Shown piece by piece: positions 51,033 through 60,494 of a DNA stretch of 64,000 nucleotides; the stretch's first letter is position 1, and the number at the start of each line of letters is the position of its first letter. Origin of the DNA: Nitrospira sp. (lineage in GTDB: Bacteria > Nitrospirota > Nitrospiria > Nitrospirales > Nitrospiraceae). A program made the position numbers and the translations under genes. The notes below the pieces were generated by a model that saw only the letters and a list, made by a program, of their open reading frames with translations, searched no databases and was not told the origin of the DNA. Location: positions 2,005,501 through 2,069,500 of the forward strand of contig BQWY01000001.1 of NCBI GenBank assembly GCA_036984305.1. The letters are read 5' to 3'.

Positions 51033-51209
51033 ATGAAGAACGTGGAAATGACTGTCCAAGGAACGGTGCTCACGATCACGGTCGATCTGTCAAAGGAGTT
51101 CGGGCCATCGTCGTCGGGGAAGACAATTATTATCGCCTCGACAGAGGGCAATGTGTCGATTCCAAATCGTGAAGAAAAGGTCGGCTTGAACGTCTACCGA
51201 AAGAAATGA
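51033..51209 (+). CDS. 58-aa conserved-looking small protein
   Basis: ATG 51033 follows a GAGAGG ribosome site. The product MKNVEMTVQGTVLTITVDLSKE... contains KEFGPSSSGKTIIIASTEGN and ends KVGLNVYRKK. From memory it matches a small conserved bacterial family of unknown function with the same V-D-L-S-x-x-F-G-x-S-S-S-G-K core. It is likely a small beta-rich cytoplasmic protein. It stands alone between the microprotein and the DnaA-box cluster. Confidence 0.75.
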   Translation: MKNVEMTVQGTVLTITVDLSKEFGPSSSGKTIIIASTEGNVSIPNREEKVGLNVYRKK

Positions 51210-51305
51210 TCCCGGCAATATCGCAGTTGGTGAAAGACTGTATTGATTGCGCAACCACTCCAGAAGAGAGCGAGAAGCATTTTTATCAGGTAATCCGGCA
51301 TGTTG

Positions 51306-51578
51306 TTATCCACAGATTAAGGCCGTTGCTGTGAATAAGCAGTTGCGACCCTCGTGAAAGCCACAGGGTCCATCGACACTATTGCAGTTGCCCGGTGATT
51401 CTGCCTTCGAGTTTCCCCACTCCTTGTGGAAAAGACAAAAACCGATTCGTCAAGCCACAAAATATGGGGTGTAGGTTATGTGACACACAATGCCTAATTT
51501 TTAGGCAATTCGCTCGGAACAGCGTCCATATGGGTCATTTGTGCCCTCAAAGTCGCTCCACTCACAGAGTTATCCACA
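51306..51578. promoter_or_regulatory. Cluster of four DnaA boxes
   Basis: Boxes matching TTWTNCACA lie at 51306-51314 (TTATCCACA), 51330-51338 (TGTGAATAA, reverse of TTATTCACA), 51425-51433 (TGTGGAAAA, reverse of TTTTCCACA) and 51570-51578 (TTATCCACA). A weaker TGTGGATGT is at 51645-51653. The region has no gene and includes a TGCCTAA-TTT-TTAGGCA palindrome at 51491-51507. Such clusters mark replication origins or DnaA-titration sites. No replication gene is adjacent, so its role is open. Confidence 0.6.
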
Positions 51579-51712
51579 GATCCTGGGGAGTGCAATGGCG
51601 TGCGGGAGACCATGCGGTGAGGATATCCCAACGATTCGTAGGTCTGTGGATGTTATGATGCCACTTGTGTGCGCGTAAATCTCACTGTTGTCTATGAAAG
51701 GACGGGATCGCA

Positions 51713-52114
51713 ATGCGCGTTGCAGGATTATTCGGCGGGACGATTTTAGCGGTACTTTTGGCATCGAATCAGGGATGGACGGCGGATTCGGCGGAGATCG
51801 GACGATTCGTGAACGCACGGATTGAAATCGGTGAGATGATGACGAACTACTTCCAAGGTGGCGAGCGGTTCGGCGAAGGAGAGCGCCCGTCGCCGGAACG
51901 CATGCAGGAGATGCGCACGGATATCAATTCGAAGGTGAGTGCAGTATTGTCCAAATACGGACTCACCATCGAAGAATACCGGGGGCGAAGCAAGGAGATC
52001 TTTGGTGATGAGGCAGCGGTGAAGAGTTATCTGGATCAACATCCTGATCTGAAATCCAGATACGAGGCGCTGCCGCTGGATCGGATGGGGAGCGGGGGCG
52101 GTCGCCGATATTAA
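51713..52114 (+). CDS. Small secreted protein, 133 aa
   Basis: A signal peptide (AGLFGGTILAVLLASNQGWTA) is followed by a helical acidic domain (IGRFVNARIEIGEMMTNYF, PERMQEMRTDINSKVSAVLSKYGLTIEEYRG) and a Gly/Arg tail. It has no Cys in the mature part. The pattern is loosely like DUF4168-type helical periplasmic proteins, without confidence. A GAAAGGACGGG ribosome site precedes the start. Confidence 0.7.
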   Translation: MRVAGLFGGTILAVLLASNQGWTADSAEIGRFVNARIEIGEMMTNYFQGGERFGEGERPSPERMQEMRTDINSKVSAVLSKYGLTIEEYRGRSKEIFGDEAAVKSYLDQHPDLKSRYEALPLDRMGSGGGRRY

Positions 52115-52247
52115 GCGATTGCTAAGAAACGCGCGCGCGGCGGGAGGTTACTCGTCCTGCAGCTACCCAGAACGACCGACCTATCAAGGACTTGCATTGT
52201 GAAATCTCGTTCTGTAGTGTGTGCACTATGCAATCAGGTGATCTGGG

Positions 52248-52700
52248 ATGACGCCCTTGCAGCTTCGTACGGCGGGCTTCAGTGTCGTGATGGTGTTGTT
52301 CTGCTCGGGGATTTCCTTCGCTCAAGGCCGTGAAGACGATGCAACACGATCCGAGCAGCTTGCGACCGCTGACTTTCTGCACGCCGTAAATCCTGCCGAC
52401 TCCCCTCACTCGCTCCTCCCTTTGTCCGATTCCATCCCGTCGGCTTCTCCGCGTTCGTCGCTCTCATTAAGCGACTCGAGCCTGTATAGGGATTTACCTT
52501 CGATCAGCGGCGAATTGTCCGTCAACGGAACGAAGCTCATGCCTTATGTGGGGGCCGGGTTTGGAAACGGCTATGCCTCGGATCTGGACCGTGCCCTGAA
52601 TCAGGGTACAGCGGTACAGCCGGATACAAGCAATGGAAATCCGTTGGGGCCGAACATGACCCCTAACGAAGTGCGCATGGGCATCCGGATTCCCTTTTGA
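52248..52700 (+). CDS. Secreted protein with Ser-rich part and porin-like C-terminus, 150 aa
   Basis: Signal peptide (SVVMVLFCSGISFAQ) and a Ser/Pro/Asp-rich part (SPHSLLPLSDSIPSASPRSS) precede LMPYVGAGFGNGY and a final VRMGIRIPF. A C-terminal Phe after alternating hydrophobic residues is typical of outer-membrane beta-barrels, but the protein is too short for a full barrel, so it may be a fragment or an incomplete domain. No homolog is named. Confidence 0.6.
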   Translation: MTPLQLRTAGFSVVMVLFCSGISFAQGREDDATRSEQLATADFLHAVNPADSPHSLLPLSDSIPSASPRSSLSLSDSSLYRDLPSISGELSVNGTKLMPYVGAGFGNGYASDLDRALNQGTAVQPDTSNGNPLGPNMTPNEVRMGIRIPF

Positions 52701-52733
52701 ACGCTACTGGCGTTCCCTGCCACCTCTCATCGA

Positions 52734-53066
52734 TCAGCTCTCTGCAGTCCCGAGCCGTCTGAAGTCTCGTCGGGCTCGCTTCTCACTGAAAGCAAGCTGC
52801 TTCTCCAGATCCGACGGCTTCTGCACGAACTTCTGCGTATCCTTTTCCCCTTTGCGCTTCATAAAGGAGGGGGTGGTTTCCGTCTCTGTCTCGCCTTGCT
52901 CCTGCCGCTTGCGCTCTATCGAAGCCGACTGGGCCGCAAGGATGGCTTCGTCAGATACGGTCATCCAAAAGAACCGGTAGCCCGGCCGCCGGAGTGCGTG
53001 GTCATCATAGACCACCACGAACCATGTCGGGTAGGTGCGTGCGCCGATCCGCCGCCCTTCCAACAC
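52734..53066 (-). CDS. Hypothetical 110-aa basic protein
   Basis: The N-terminus has TYPTWFVVVYDDHALRRPGYRFFWMTVSD, then a charged, helical and Gln/Glu-rich segment (SIERKRQEQGETETET). No signal peptide, membrane segment or family is recognised. It may be a truncated gene, since it begins directly inside what looks like a domain. Moderate coding support only. Confidence 0.5.
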   Translation of the reverse strand: MLEGRRIGARTYPTWFVVVYDDHALRRPGYRFFWMTVSDEAILAAQSASIERKRQEQGETETETTPSFMKRKGEKDTQKFVQKPSDLEKQLAFSEKRARRDFRRLGTAES

Positions 53067-53231
53067 GTAAACATCGGTGAACCAAAGAGATCAGGACAAA
53101 TGCGGCGCGCCTACACGCGCCAGCCTCTGTCGTCTGCTGTGGTGGTGTAACGGTTCTTTGCATCGAGCGAAGGGCGCGACCGTAGACGACTTCGTTTACC
53201 AACGACCACATACCTGACTGTGAGGCAGCGG

Positions 53232-54059
53232 TCACCCCAATTGCCTCACCGACGCCTTCTTAATGACCATCTGAATCCCCCTCGCATGGCTTGCTTCAAT
53301 CCACTCGCCTGGCGCAAGGGTGCCCAACTCAAACGGCCCAAAGCAGATCCGACGAAGACGTGTGACCTCATGTCCCAGCGCTCTGCATAACCGCCGAATC
53401 TCTCTGTTTTTGCCTTCGATCAGCGTGACTTTCAGATGCGATTCACGCTTGGAACGCTTTTGGACCTCAATCCGTTTGCAGGACAGGTGCTCTTGGTCGT
53501 CGACAATACCGTCGATCGCCCGCTGCACCGTTTCGTTGGAGACGTGACCGCGCACCGTGACGAGGTAGATACGGGGTATGGCATTCGTCGGGTCGGCAAG
53601 AAAGGCGGAAAGAGCCGTGTCGTTCGTGAGCAGGAGGAGCCCACTACTGGCCTGATCGAGGCGTCCGACGGCGTGCAGAGTCCGTAGGTCGGGGGGGAGA
53701 ACATCAAAAATCGTTTGGCGACCCTGTTCATCATGGTGCGTGGTGATGAGCCCTTTGGGTTTGTGATACAGAATAAGACGGCGGGTTGCCGCTTCCAGGG
53801 CCACACCATCAAGTGTCACCCGGTCTCTAGGCCATGCCACCCACAAACTGGGATTGCGGACGATCCGGCCGCCAACCGCAATTCGTCCGGCACGAATCCA
53901 CTCATGGGCCTTGGTTCGGCTGGCGATCCCAACCTTCGAGAGCAAGCGACCGAGGGTCACTCGAAACGCCTCGCCGATTTTGATCTGCGGGGGTGGCGGT
54001 TTGGAAAGACGCGCGGCCTTCTGATTTGAAAAGGAGACCACTGCACGTTTCGAGCGCAT
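53232..54059 (-). CDS. rRNA pseudouridine synthase (RsuA/RluB family)
   Basis: From ATG 54059 the product is 275 aa (the open frame reaches 54191). An S4 RNA-binding domain (VTLGRLLSKVGIASRTKAHEWIRAGRIAVGG, about 34-64) leads the catalytic domain. The catalytic Asp is in HAVGRLDQASSGLLLLTND. VTLIEGKNREIRRLCRALGHEVTRLRR is the usual C-terminal RNA-contact motif. It modifies uridine in 23S or 16S rRNA; RluB and RsuA cannot be told apart here. Confidence 0.92.
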   Translation of the reverse strand: MRSKRAVVSFSNQKAARLSKPPPPQIKIGEAFRVTLGRLLSKVGIASRTKAHEWIRAGRIAVGGRIVRNPSLWVAWPRDRVTLDGVALEAATRRLILYHKPKGLITTHHDEQGRQTIFDVLPPDLRTLHAVGRLDQASSGLLLLTNDTALSAFLADPTNAIPRIYLVTVRGHVSNETVQRAIDGIVDDQEHLSCKRIEVQKRSKRESHLKVTLIEGKNREIRRLCRALGHEVTRLRRICFGPFELGTLAPGEWIEASHARGIQMVIKKASVRQLG

Positions 54060-54709
54060 GCTTGAACGACACCTGGGAATGGACTTGATACCATCACATG
54101 CCTGGCATGGTCGATGCAAATATACCTTGGAGGACTTTGGCAGGGAAATACGATATGCCTTGCTCGGTAAGCACATTAGATTTCTTGACACCTTTTTAGT
54201 CGAGGCCTATCGTAATCTCGTGGGAGGAGTTAACGCCCCGAGGGAATAAGGTTCATATGGAGGTCAAGCGCTGAGGATGGTGTGCATGCCCAGCTTGCAC
54301 TGGGAAGCCTAAAGTCCTCCCAAGACCACCGCCGTACCTAGCTGTCCTCGGTTAGGTGCGTGCTCCTCCCACCTAAACTCATGTTCCTGCCATTCGCTGC
54401 CGTGACCGTTTCCTCATACAGAGATACTGACCTTAGAGGCTGATGGTGGTCGTTCTCCGAACCACAGATGGCTCACGACTCACCGTTTAGTCTGCGTGGT
54501 AATTGATGGGAAAGATCTCTGATCAAGGTCAGACACTTCCGGGGACTGATCGAGAGAGTTGCCTATTTGGCCAGTTTGTGTAGAATGCAGGCAACGACCG
54601 ACACACCTGCGTAGCTTCAAACCGTAACCAAAATACCGCACCTAATTCCACACAGCCTGCAGACCGCCCAGATCCGCAGTGTTCTGTGTGGCCAACCATG
54701 AGAGGTTGA
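54060..54709. other. Intergenic, 650 bp, no gene seen
   Basis: It separates the pseudouridine synthase from topoisomerase VI and should hold the promoter of top6B. An imperfect repeat around TTAGGTG...CACCTAA near 54352-54376 was seen. No ORF with family likeness was found. Confidence 0.55.
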
Positions 54710-56896
54710 ATGGCCACGAAGAAAGCGTCCGCTTCATCGGTGAAAGTAGTTCGCGCAACCACTCCGATCATGACCGACCATCCTGACGCCCGCCTTGCCG
54801 GTGCCGAGGATAAGCCGAAGAAATCCAACGGGAAAACCACAGCTCCCGTCACGGCGGCGGAGATGGGCTCACGGCAGCGTGAGATCTCCGTGTCGGAATT
54901 TTTCACCAAGAACCGGCATCTCTTGGGGTTTGACAACCCGCGCAAGGCCCTTCTCACATGCGTCAAAGAGGCGGTCGACAATGCCTTGGATGCCTGTGAA
55001 GAAGCAGGCATTCTGCCAGAGGTCACAGTCAAGCTCGACGTCGTGTCCGAGGGCGGGACGGTCGCGCCGAGCCAGGCGACCCGTTTTCGGATCACCGTGA
55101 CGGACAACGGGCCTGGAATCGTGCGACAGCATATTCCGCGGATCTTCGCGAAATTGCTATATGGCTCGAAATTTCACCGCATGCGGATGAGTCGCGGGCA
55201 GCAGGGGATCGGTATTTCAGCAGCCGGAATGTACGGACAGCTCACCACCGGGAAGCCGGTAAAAATCATTTCCAGGACCGGACCGAGAGCTACCGCGCAT
55301 TTTTTTGAAGTACAAATCGACACGAAGAAAAATGAGCCGTTAGTCCACGAAAACAAGCAGATTGAATGGAACCGCCCCCAGGGCACGGAGGTGGTGCTGG
55401 AAGTCGAGGGGAAGTACCAGAAGGGGCGAGCATCGGTGGACGAATGGCTTGAACAAACCTCGATCGCCAATCCGCACGTTCGGCTCGTCTATCATGCGCC
55501 TGAAGGAGAAACCAAGGAGTACCCGCGGACCTATCATGAATTGCCCCCCTCGCCGCGCGAGATCAAACCGCATCCCTATGGCATTGAGTTCGGCATGTTC
55601 CTCAAAATGCTCCAGGACACGAAGAGCCATTCGATTTCCGGTTTTCTCGCCAGCGACTTCTGTCGGGTTTCGTCGCAGTTGGCGGACGACATATGCAAAG
55701 CGGCCAAGCTTTCCGCAAACCTCAAGCCGCGTGAATTGAAGGGCGCCGCCGCGGAAACTCTGTATAAAACGATCCAAACCATGAAGATAATGGCGCCTCC
55801 CACCAATTGCATTTCGCCCATCGGAGAAAAGGCCATCCTCTCCGGATTGTACAAGCAGATCAAAGGCGTGTTTTATACGGCCGTGACGCGGCCTCCAGCC
55901 GTCTACCGAGGCAATCCCTTCGTCATCGAGGCAGGACTGGCGTTTGGTTCGCGCCCCCAGCAACAGATCAAGCCGGCCCAGCCCCTAATGGCCAAGGCCG
56001 AAGGCGAGGAGGAGGACGAGGACTCGGAGTTGGCCCGCGTCATCCGCTACGCCAACCGTGTCCCGCTGCTCTATCAGCAGTCGGCTTGTTCCACGTTCAA
56101 GGCCGTCTTGAGTACCACCTGGAAAAACTACGGCGTCTCGCAATCTCGGGGGGCGCTGCCTTCGGGCCCGATGGTTATTTTCGTGCATATGGCGTCGGTC
56201 TGGGTCCCGTTTACGAGCGAATCGAAAGAGGCCATCGCCGATTACGACGAAATTCAAAAGGAGATTACGCTGGCGCTTCGCGAGTGCGGGCGCCGGTTGG
56301 GCCTCTTCATACGGCGGCGCGAACGTGCGGTCAGCGAGTTTCGTCGGCGCAATATCTTCGAGCTGTACATCGAGGAAGTGGCCGAGGCATGCCATCGCCT
56401 CAAGGGCGGGAAGATCCCCACGGACAGGTTGAAGCAGCAGCTCCAACAGATCGCCTCTACCCGAACTGGCGGCGAGAAGACCGAAGAGGCACTGGGGAAG
56501 CGAGGAGGCGGTCCGGAAGGCTTGCCCCATTCGATCATCGTCACGGAGGAGGGGGTTGAAGGCGAAGTTGATCTGGCTTCGCAGATCGAGGCGGACGCAG
56601 GGGCTCCCGGTCGGTCAGACGACTCGAGACGACCCTCTGTCGAGTCGACCGCCGACAAGACGTTGAAGGCCGGATCGACACAGGCGAGCGGACGTGTATC
56701 TGCCGCACGGAGACACGTGGCGCAGACGTCAAAATCGAGAAGGGAAAAGGCGAGCCAGATGGCCTTGTTCGCGGACGGGTCCGCGGCGACCACAACAAAC
56801 GGGAAAAGGGGCGGGAAAACCAATAAGTCGGCTGTCCCGACGAGGAAGGAAATAGCGCTCCATGGCGACAAAAGAAAAAAAGCAAACCGTCGTTGA
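54710..56896 (+). CDS. top6B: DNA topoisomerase VI subunit B
   Basis: The 728-aa ATPase subunit has the GHKL fold: KEAVDNALDACEEAG (86-100, with the metal Asn-Glu), VTDNGPGI and KLLYGSKFHRMRMSRGQQGIGISAAGMYGQL. The transducer domain follows, with ISPIGEKAILSGLYKQI and RYANRVPLLYQQSACS. There is a Lys/Thr-rich N-terminal extension of about 55 residues and a low-complexity C-terminus (about 600-728) beyond the usual family length. With subunit A it passes one DNA duplex through another using ATP. It overlaps top6A by 35 nt. Confidence 0.95.
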   Translation: MATKKASASSVKVVRATTPIMTDHPDARLAGAEDKPKKSNGKTTAPVTAAEMGSRQREISVSEFFTKNRHLLGFDNPRKALLTCVKEAVDNALDACEEAGILPEVTVKLDVVSEGGTVAPSQATRFRITVTDNGPGIVRQHIPRIFAKLLYGSKFHRMRMSRGQQGIGISAAGMYGQLTTGKPVKIISRTGPRATAHFFEVQIDTKKNEPLVHENKQIEWNRPQGTEVVLEVEGKYQKGRASVDEWLEQTSIANPHVRLVYHAPEGETKEYPRTYHELPPSPREIKPHPYGIEFGMFLKMLQDTKSHSISGFLASDFCRVSSQLADDICKAAKLSANLKPRELKGAAAETLYKTIQTMKIMAPPTNCISPIGEKAILSGLYKQIKGVFYTAVTRPPAVYRGNPFVIEAGLAFGSRPQQQIKPAQPLMAKAEGEEEDEDSELARVIRYANRVPLLYQQSACSTFKAVLSTTWKNYGVSQSRGALPSGPMVIFVHMASVWVPFTSESKEAIADYDEIQKEITLALRECGRRLGLFIRRRERAVSEFRRRNIFELYIEEVAEACHRLKGGKIPTDRLKQQLQQIASTRTGGEKTEEALGKRGGGPEGLPHSIIVTEEGVEGEVDLASQIEADAGAPGRSDDSRRPSVESTADKTLKAGSTQASGRVSAARRHVAQTSKSRREKASQMALFADGSAATTTNGKRGGKTNKSAVPTRKEIALHGDKRKKANRR

Positions 56897-57965
56897 GAAG
56901 AAACTCATTGGGCTCGCCGACGTCGTCATCACAGCAGCGGACCGGTCCAAGGATCCTACGTTTGCCATCCCCATCCGAGCCCTGTCGAACGTGTCGTTTA
57001 ATCCCCGGAAGGGCATGATCGAAATGGGAGGTAAAAAGCAGGCCCGCTCATTCTTCAACATGGGTATGGCGAAGAAATTCATGCAAACAATGTTGGTCGC
57101 CGATGCTCTCTCCGAGCTGCAGCGCGCCGATCTGACCACCTCGCTCCGCGAAATTTATTATCGCACGAAGCACACCATCAAGAACTCACACGAGAATACG
57201 TTCGACACTCAGGACGAGTCGGATCCGGTCATCGAGGATCTCGAAGTCACATTGGCTGCTCTACGGGAGGAACTCCATGTGCGCGCCGAGAACGCCGGCA
57301 GTATCGTCGGACCGGTGGTATTCGGAGATGACGGCGATCGGGTCGACTGCGCGCGTTTAGGCAAGGGTGGGTACTCAGTGCCCTCGATCGTCGAACCCGA
57401 GTATCTGGAGATTCGTCGGTGTACCGCGGACTTTCTCTTGCTTGTGGAAAAAGGCACGCAGTGGAACCGGTTGTCCGAGGACAAGTTCTGGCGCCGCTAC
57501 AATTGTGTTCTGTTGACAGGGAACGGCCAGCCTCCGCGCGGCGTTCGTCGCCTTGCCCGCCGTTTGCATGAGGAATACCGCCTGCCGGTCTATGTGCTCG
57601 TCGACAACGATCCATGGGGATATTACATCTACTCCGTGGTCAAGCAGGGTTCAATCAACCTCGCGTTCGAAAGCCAGCGGATGGCCATCCCGAAGGCCAA
57701 GTTCATCGGTCTTTCGAGCGCAGACCCGGAACGGTACGAGTTGCCGCGGAACGTGGGCATTAAGCTGAATGAAAAGGACATCGCGCGCGCGAAGGAGTTG
57801 ATGAATTACCAGTGGTTTCAGAAGCCGGCGTGGCAGGCGGAGATTAAACGCATGTTGGCGATCGGTCTGAAGTACGAACTTGACGCTCTCGCCAACAAGG
57901 ATTTTCAGTATCTGACCAAAAAGTATCTGCCCAGAAAGTTGAAGGAAAAGGATTGGTTGGACTGA
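56862..57965 (+). CDS. top6A: DNA topoisomerase VI subunit A (Spo11-like)
   Basis: The 367-aa subunit carries the catalytic tyrosine in SLREIYYRTKHTIKNS (Tyr100 by alignment to the family) and the Toprim acid pair in LPVYVLVDNDPWGYYIYSVVKQGS. The family pattern PRGVRRLARRLHEEY also occurs. It cuts both DNA strands with two-base overhangs. The ATG lies inside the end of top6B, so the subunits are translationally coupled. Confidence 0.96.
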   Translation: MATKEKKQTVVEKKLIGLADVVITAADRSKDPTFAIPIRALSNVSFNPRKGMIEMGGKKQARSFFNMGMAKKFMQTMLVADALSELQRADLTTSLREIYYRTKHTIKNSHENTFDTQDESDPVIEDLEVTLAALREELHVRAENAGSIVGPVVFGDDGDRVDCARLGKGGYSVPSIVEPEYLEIRRCTADFLLLVEKGTQWNRLSEDKFWRRYNCVLLTGNGQPPRGVRRLARRLHEEYRLPVYVLVDNDPWGYYIYSVVKQGSINLAFESQRMAIPKAKFIGLSSADPERYELPRNVGIKLNEKDIARAKELMNYQWFQKPAWQAEIKRMLAIGLKYELDALANKDFQYLTKKYLPRKLKEKDWLD

Positions 57966-58293
57966 TACGCCCGGCTATCTCGACTCTACGAACCGCAACC
58001 GGCGATTTACTGCTGCATGTATCTTGCCGGTCATTATGGCTTCTGCTCCTGGCGGCACTGCCTCCGCTTGACTACGTGTATTGCCTGCCCTCGCTCGAAA
58101 CCCTCCTGCTTGACGCGCATAGAGAGTCTCAGGGGTTGTCCCAGTACGAATGAATACAATGGATGCTAGGATGCCACAATGGTAGATGGATGCGGTGGTC
58201 TCGCGTCGTCATTCGGATAGGCTGGAACTGTGACTGAATACCACCGCTATAACCGCTTTGATAGAAATGGGCACTGTAAGGAATAGACCTAGC
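57966..58293. other. Intergenic, 328 bp, no gene seen
   Basis: It holds short ORFs only. An AGGA ribosome site for the next gene starts at about 58279. Confidence 0.5.
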
Positions 58294-58587
58294 ATGAACG
58301 GTGCCCCTTCCGATATCAGGATTGTCATGATCGCAGGGTCCGAGGTCACCCTACGTTTCTCTCGGCATGACAAGGCAGGATGGAATGCAGAGGTTTCCAT
58401 TCTTAGCGGAAAAGCGGATCATGCCCGGATTAAGTCATTTCAGACACATGCCGCAACACGTGAAGAGGCCGAACGGAAAGCTCTCGACGAGGCGGGACAC
58501 CTCCTTGGAAATAATGCCGGCGCTGTGGAACCCACGCCGGATCCGCCTGACCAAGACTCCCCCTCGACTGTCATCACCGACGGTTGA
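58294..58587 (+). CDS. Hypothetical 97-aa protein
   Basis: From ATG 58294 (an in-frame upstream start at 58258 adds 12) the product has IRIVMIAGSEVTLRFSRHDKAGWNAEVSIL, a helical part ATREEAERKALDEAGHLL and a Pro/Asp/Thr-rich tail. The strand and helix order resembles a small alpha-beta domain. No family is recognised. A GC-rich hairpin follows the stop. Confidence 0.65.
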   Translation: MNGAPSDIRIVMIAGSEVTLRFSRHDKAGWNAEVSILSGKADHARIKSFQTHAATREEAERKALDEAGHLLGNNAGAVEPTPDPPDQDSPSTVITDG

Positions 58588-58594
58588 TCACGCG

Positions 58595-58627
58595 GACGGC
58601 CGCCGCGCAATATCGGCGGCGGCCGTC
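58595..58627. terminator. GC-rich inverted repeat, possible bidirectional terminator
   Basis: GACGGCCGCCGC (58595-58606) pairs with GCGGCGGCCGTC (58616-58627) around a 9-nt loop. It sits between convergent genes ending at 58587 and 58635. There is no T tract, so termination may be weak or factor-dependent. Confidence 0.6.
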
Positions 58628-58634
58628 TGATGGT

Positions 58635-60251
58635 TTATCGACTCACTCCGGAATTCTCCCCCATTGATTCCAAACTCGTGCCGACCTGTCTTGGCGTCGT
58701 GGCACCTACGCTCTGCGATGACGCTGCTCCGTTCTCCGTGTCCACCTTGTCATCCATGCCCTTGCGTCCGATCTGTTGTTCCAAAGGCAATTTGCCGGAC
58801 ACGCGGGCTGTACCCTCAAGGAGGTAATACGCAATCAGGCCCTCAGGGGTCGTTCGCGTCTGGCGCGGCTGCTGTTCAGAGACCAGCATGTCGATTGTCA
58901 TGTTGCCCGCTTTATGCTCGGTTGTGAGTGCTCGTTTCATGGCATCGATCTGCGGACCCAAATCGATTGCGGATGCCGCCTGCAGGCGCGGCTGCAGCTG
59001 TTGATCCACCTTTTGCCAATAGCCTAGCTTGAACGTATCCAATGCCCGTTTTGATTCTTGGGCCATTTGCAGGTCGGGAATACGGAGCATTCGCCCATCG
59101 TTCTGTAGTTGAGGCGTCCCCCAATAATAAATGGTGCCCTCGAGCCCGCCGCCTAATTCAATCGGTATCAAGACGCGTCCCTTGGCATCGGTGGCGGTTA
59201 CGCTCTCAACGACAACCGGCTCCTCGCGGTCTAAGGAGATTTGCTGATGAAATAATTGTTTCTGTAAGGTCTGGGTTAGCGCCGTATAGGGGACCGCGAT
59301 AGACCCCAATATGCGATGGGGTCTGTCGGCGGACTGCATGGCTTCGCCGCCGGCTTTGATCGAGATGGGATGCCGAGTTGGTTGCCGACATTCCTTTTCG
59401 AACGCCGCGATGGGTGTACTCTTCACGACACCTCCAAGCAGGGTTTCATCCACGGTGCCTTGAGGCTGACCAATGATCAACCCTGTCGGTTCTGTGTAGA
59501 GGCAGAGCACCCCGTTGTTCATATTCGGGGTTGCGACTGTGATCGGCTTGTTCAGGTCTTGCCAAACCTTGCCAATAGGCAATGCAATGGCATTCGTCTG
59601 TGCAGTTCGACTCAATCGCTCCTTGAGCGGGGTAGGCTGGAACCAACGTTCGGCTACATCCCGGGCACTCTCATCGCCCAGGGTGCAGGTCCCGTCAGCG
59701 TCACCAGACACCATCGACGGTTGCCCCACGTTGACGGTCTTGGGCACATAGTGCGTCAACAGCTGCTCGCCCTGCTGCTCAAAACGAATCTCTCCCGTGG
59801 AGTCAAGACTGACCGTCACCGGATTGGCCCGGCAGATATCCGGAGCGTTGGGGGATGTTGGTTCCCCTGAGTAGGTCGCATGAACGACGACGAAGCCGTC
59901 CTGCATCTTGATTCGAGGTTCGCCTTCTCGCACGAAGGTCCAACCCGGAGACGGGTTCGCTGCGGAATCTCCCAGGCGACCATTATCCGATTCTCCGGAG
60001 ATCCGATCGGGAATGGCCGCTTTGACGGCTCGCTGGATGGGTGTCAGATCGGTTTTCACCACAAAGGGCATCTCCGATTCTTCCGGCGCCACCTTTCCCT
60101 GGTCGAGGTCGTTAAAGGACGGCTTTTCGCTGACTAGCGGTGGTACGGCTGGCTTGACGTGAGAATCTGGGATGCGCGTCTTCTGACAACCGACAAGGAA
60201 CGCTGTACCAATACAGGCGACCGCGAGAATTGTTCTGAACTCGTGCTGCAT
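58635..60251 (-). CDS. DUF4403-like lipoprotein
   Basis: The 538-aa protein has a lipoprotein signal (TILAVACIGTAFLVGC). It shows two repeated-looking units, each with LTPIQRAVKAAIP or VPYTALTQTLQKQL and a helix-strand pattern, and an Ala/Gln-rich segment LGYWQKVDQQLQPRLQAASAIDL. Length and layout match the DUF4403 family of outer-membrane-associated lipoproteins of unknown role. A very strong GGGGAGGAATTC ribosome site precedes the ATG. A small GGGAGGA...TCCTCCC hairpin lies at 60283-60302 in the leader. Confidence 0.7.
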   Translation of the reverse strand: MQHEFRTILAVACIGTAFLVGCQKTRIPDSHVKPAVPPLVSEKPSFNDLDQGKVAPEESEMPFVVKTDLTPIQRAVKAAIPDRISGESDNGRLGDSAANPSPGWTFVREGEPRIKMQDGFVVVHATYSGEPTSPNAPDICRANPVTVSLDSTGEIRFEQQGEQLLTHYVPKTVNVGQPSMVSGDADGTCTLGDESARDVAERWFQPTPLKERLSRTAQTNAIALPIGKVWQDLNKPITVATPNMNNGVLCLYTEPTGLIIGQPQGTVDETLLGGVVKSTPIAAFEKECRQPTRHPISIKAGGEAMQSADRPHRILGSIAVPYTALTQTLQKQLFHQQISLDREEPVVVESVTATDAKGRVLIPIELGGGLEGTIYYWGTPQLQNDGRMLRIPDLQMAQESKRALDTFKLGYWQKVDQQLQPRLQAASAIDLGPQIDAMKRALTTEHKAGNMTIDMLVSEQQPRQTRTTPEGLIAYYLLEGTARVSGKLPLEQQIGRKGMDDKVDTENGAASSQSVGATTPRQVGTSLESMGENSGVSR

Positions 60252-60494
60252 GAATTCCTCCCCGCGGCTGGTGTGGAGTTCAGGGAGGAGTTTGTTCCTC
60301 CCGTGTAGACAGTGAAGCCGCGTGTGGCAAGCTTGACCGCGAATCGGTTGGGCCCATACTAGGGCATCTCCCAGAGGACGCTGTCGAAATTACCGGTTTT
60401 AATTGCTCGCCTTCCAAAGGCTTTGTAGCCTTGAGGGTAGGGTGTCGGATTTCACCGCACCGGCAAGAGGTGTCCCAGTACGGAGTGTCGGTGA

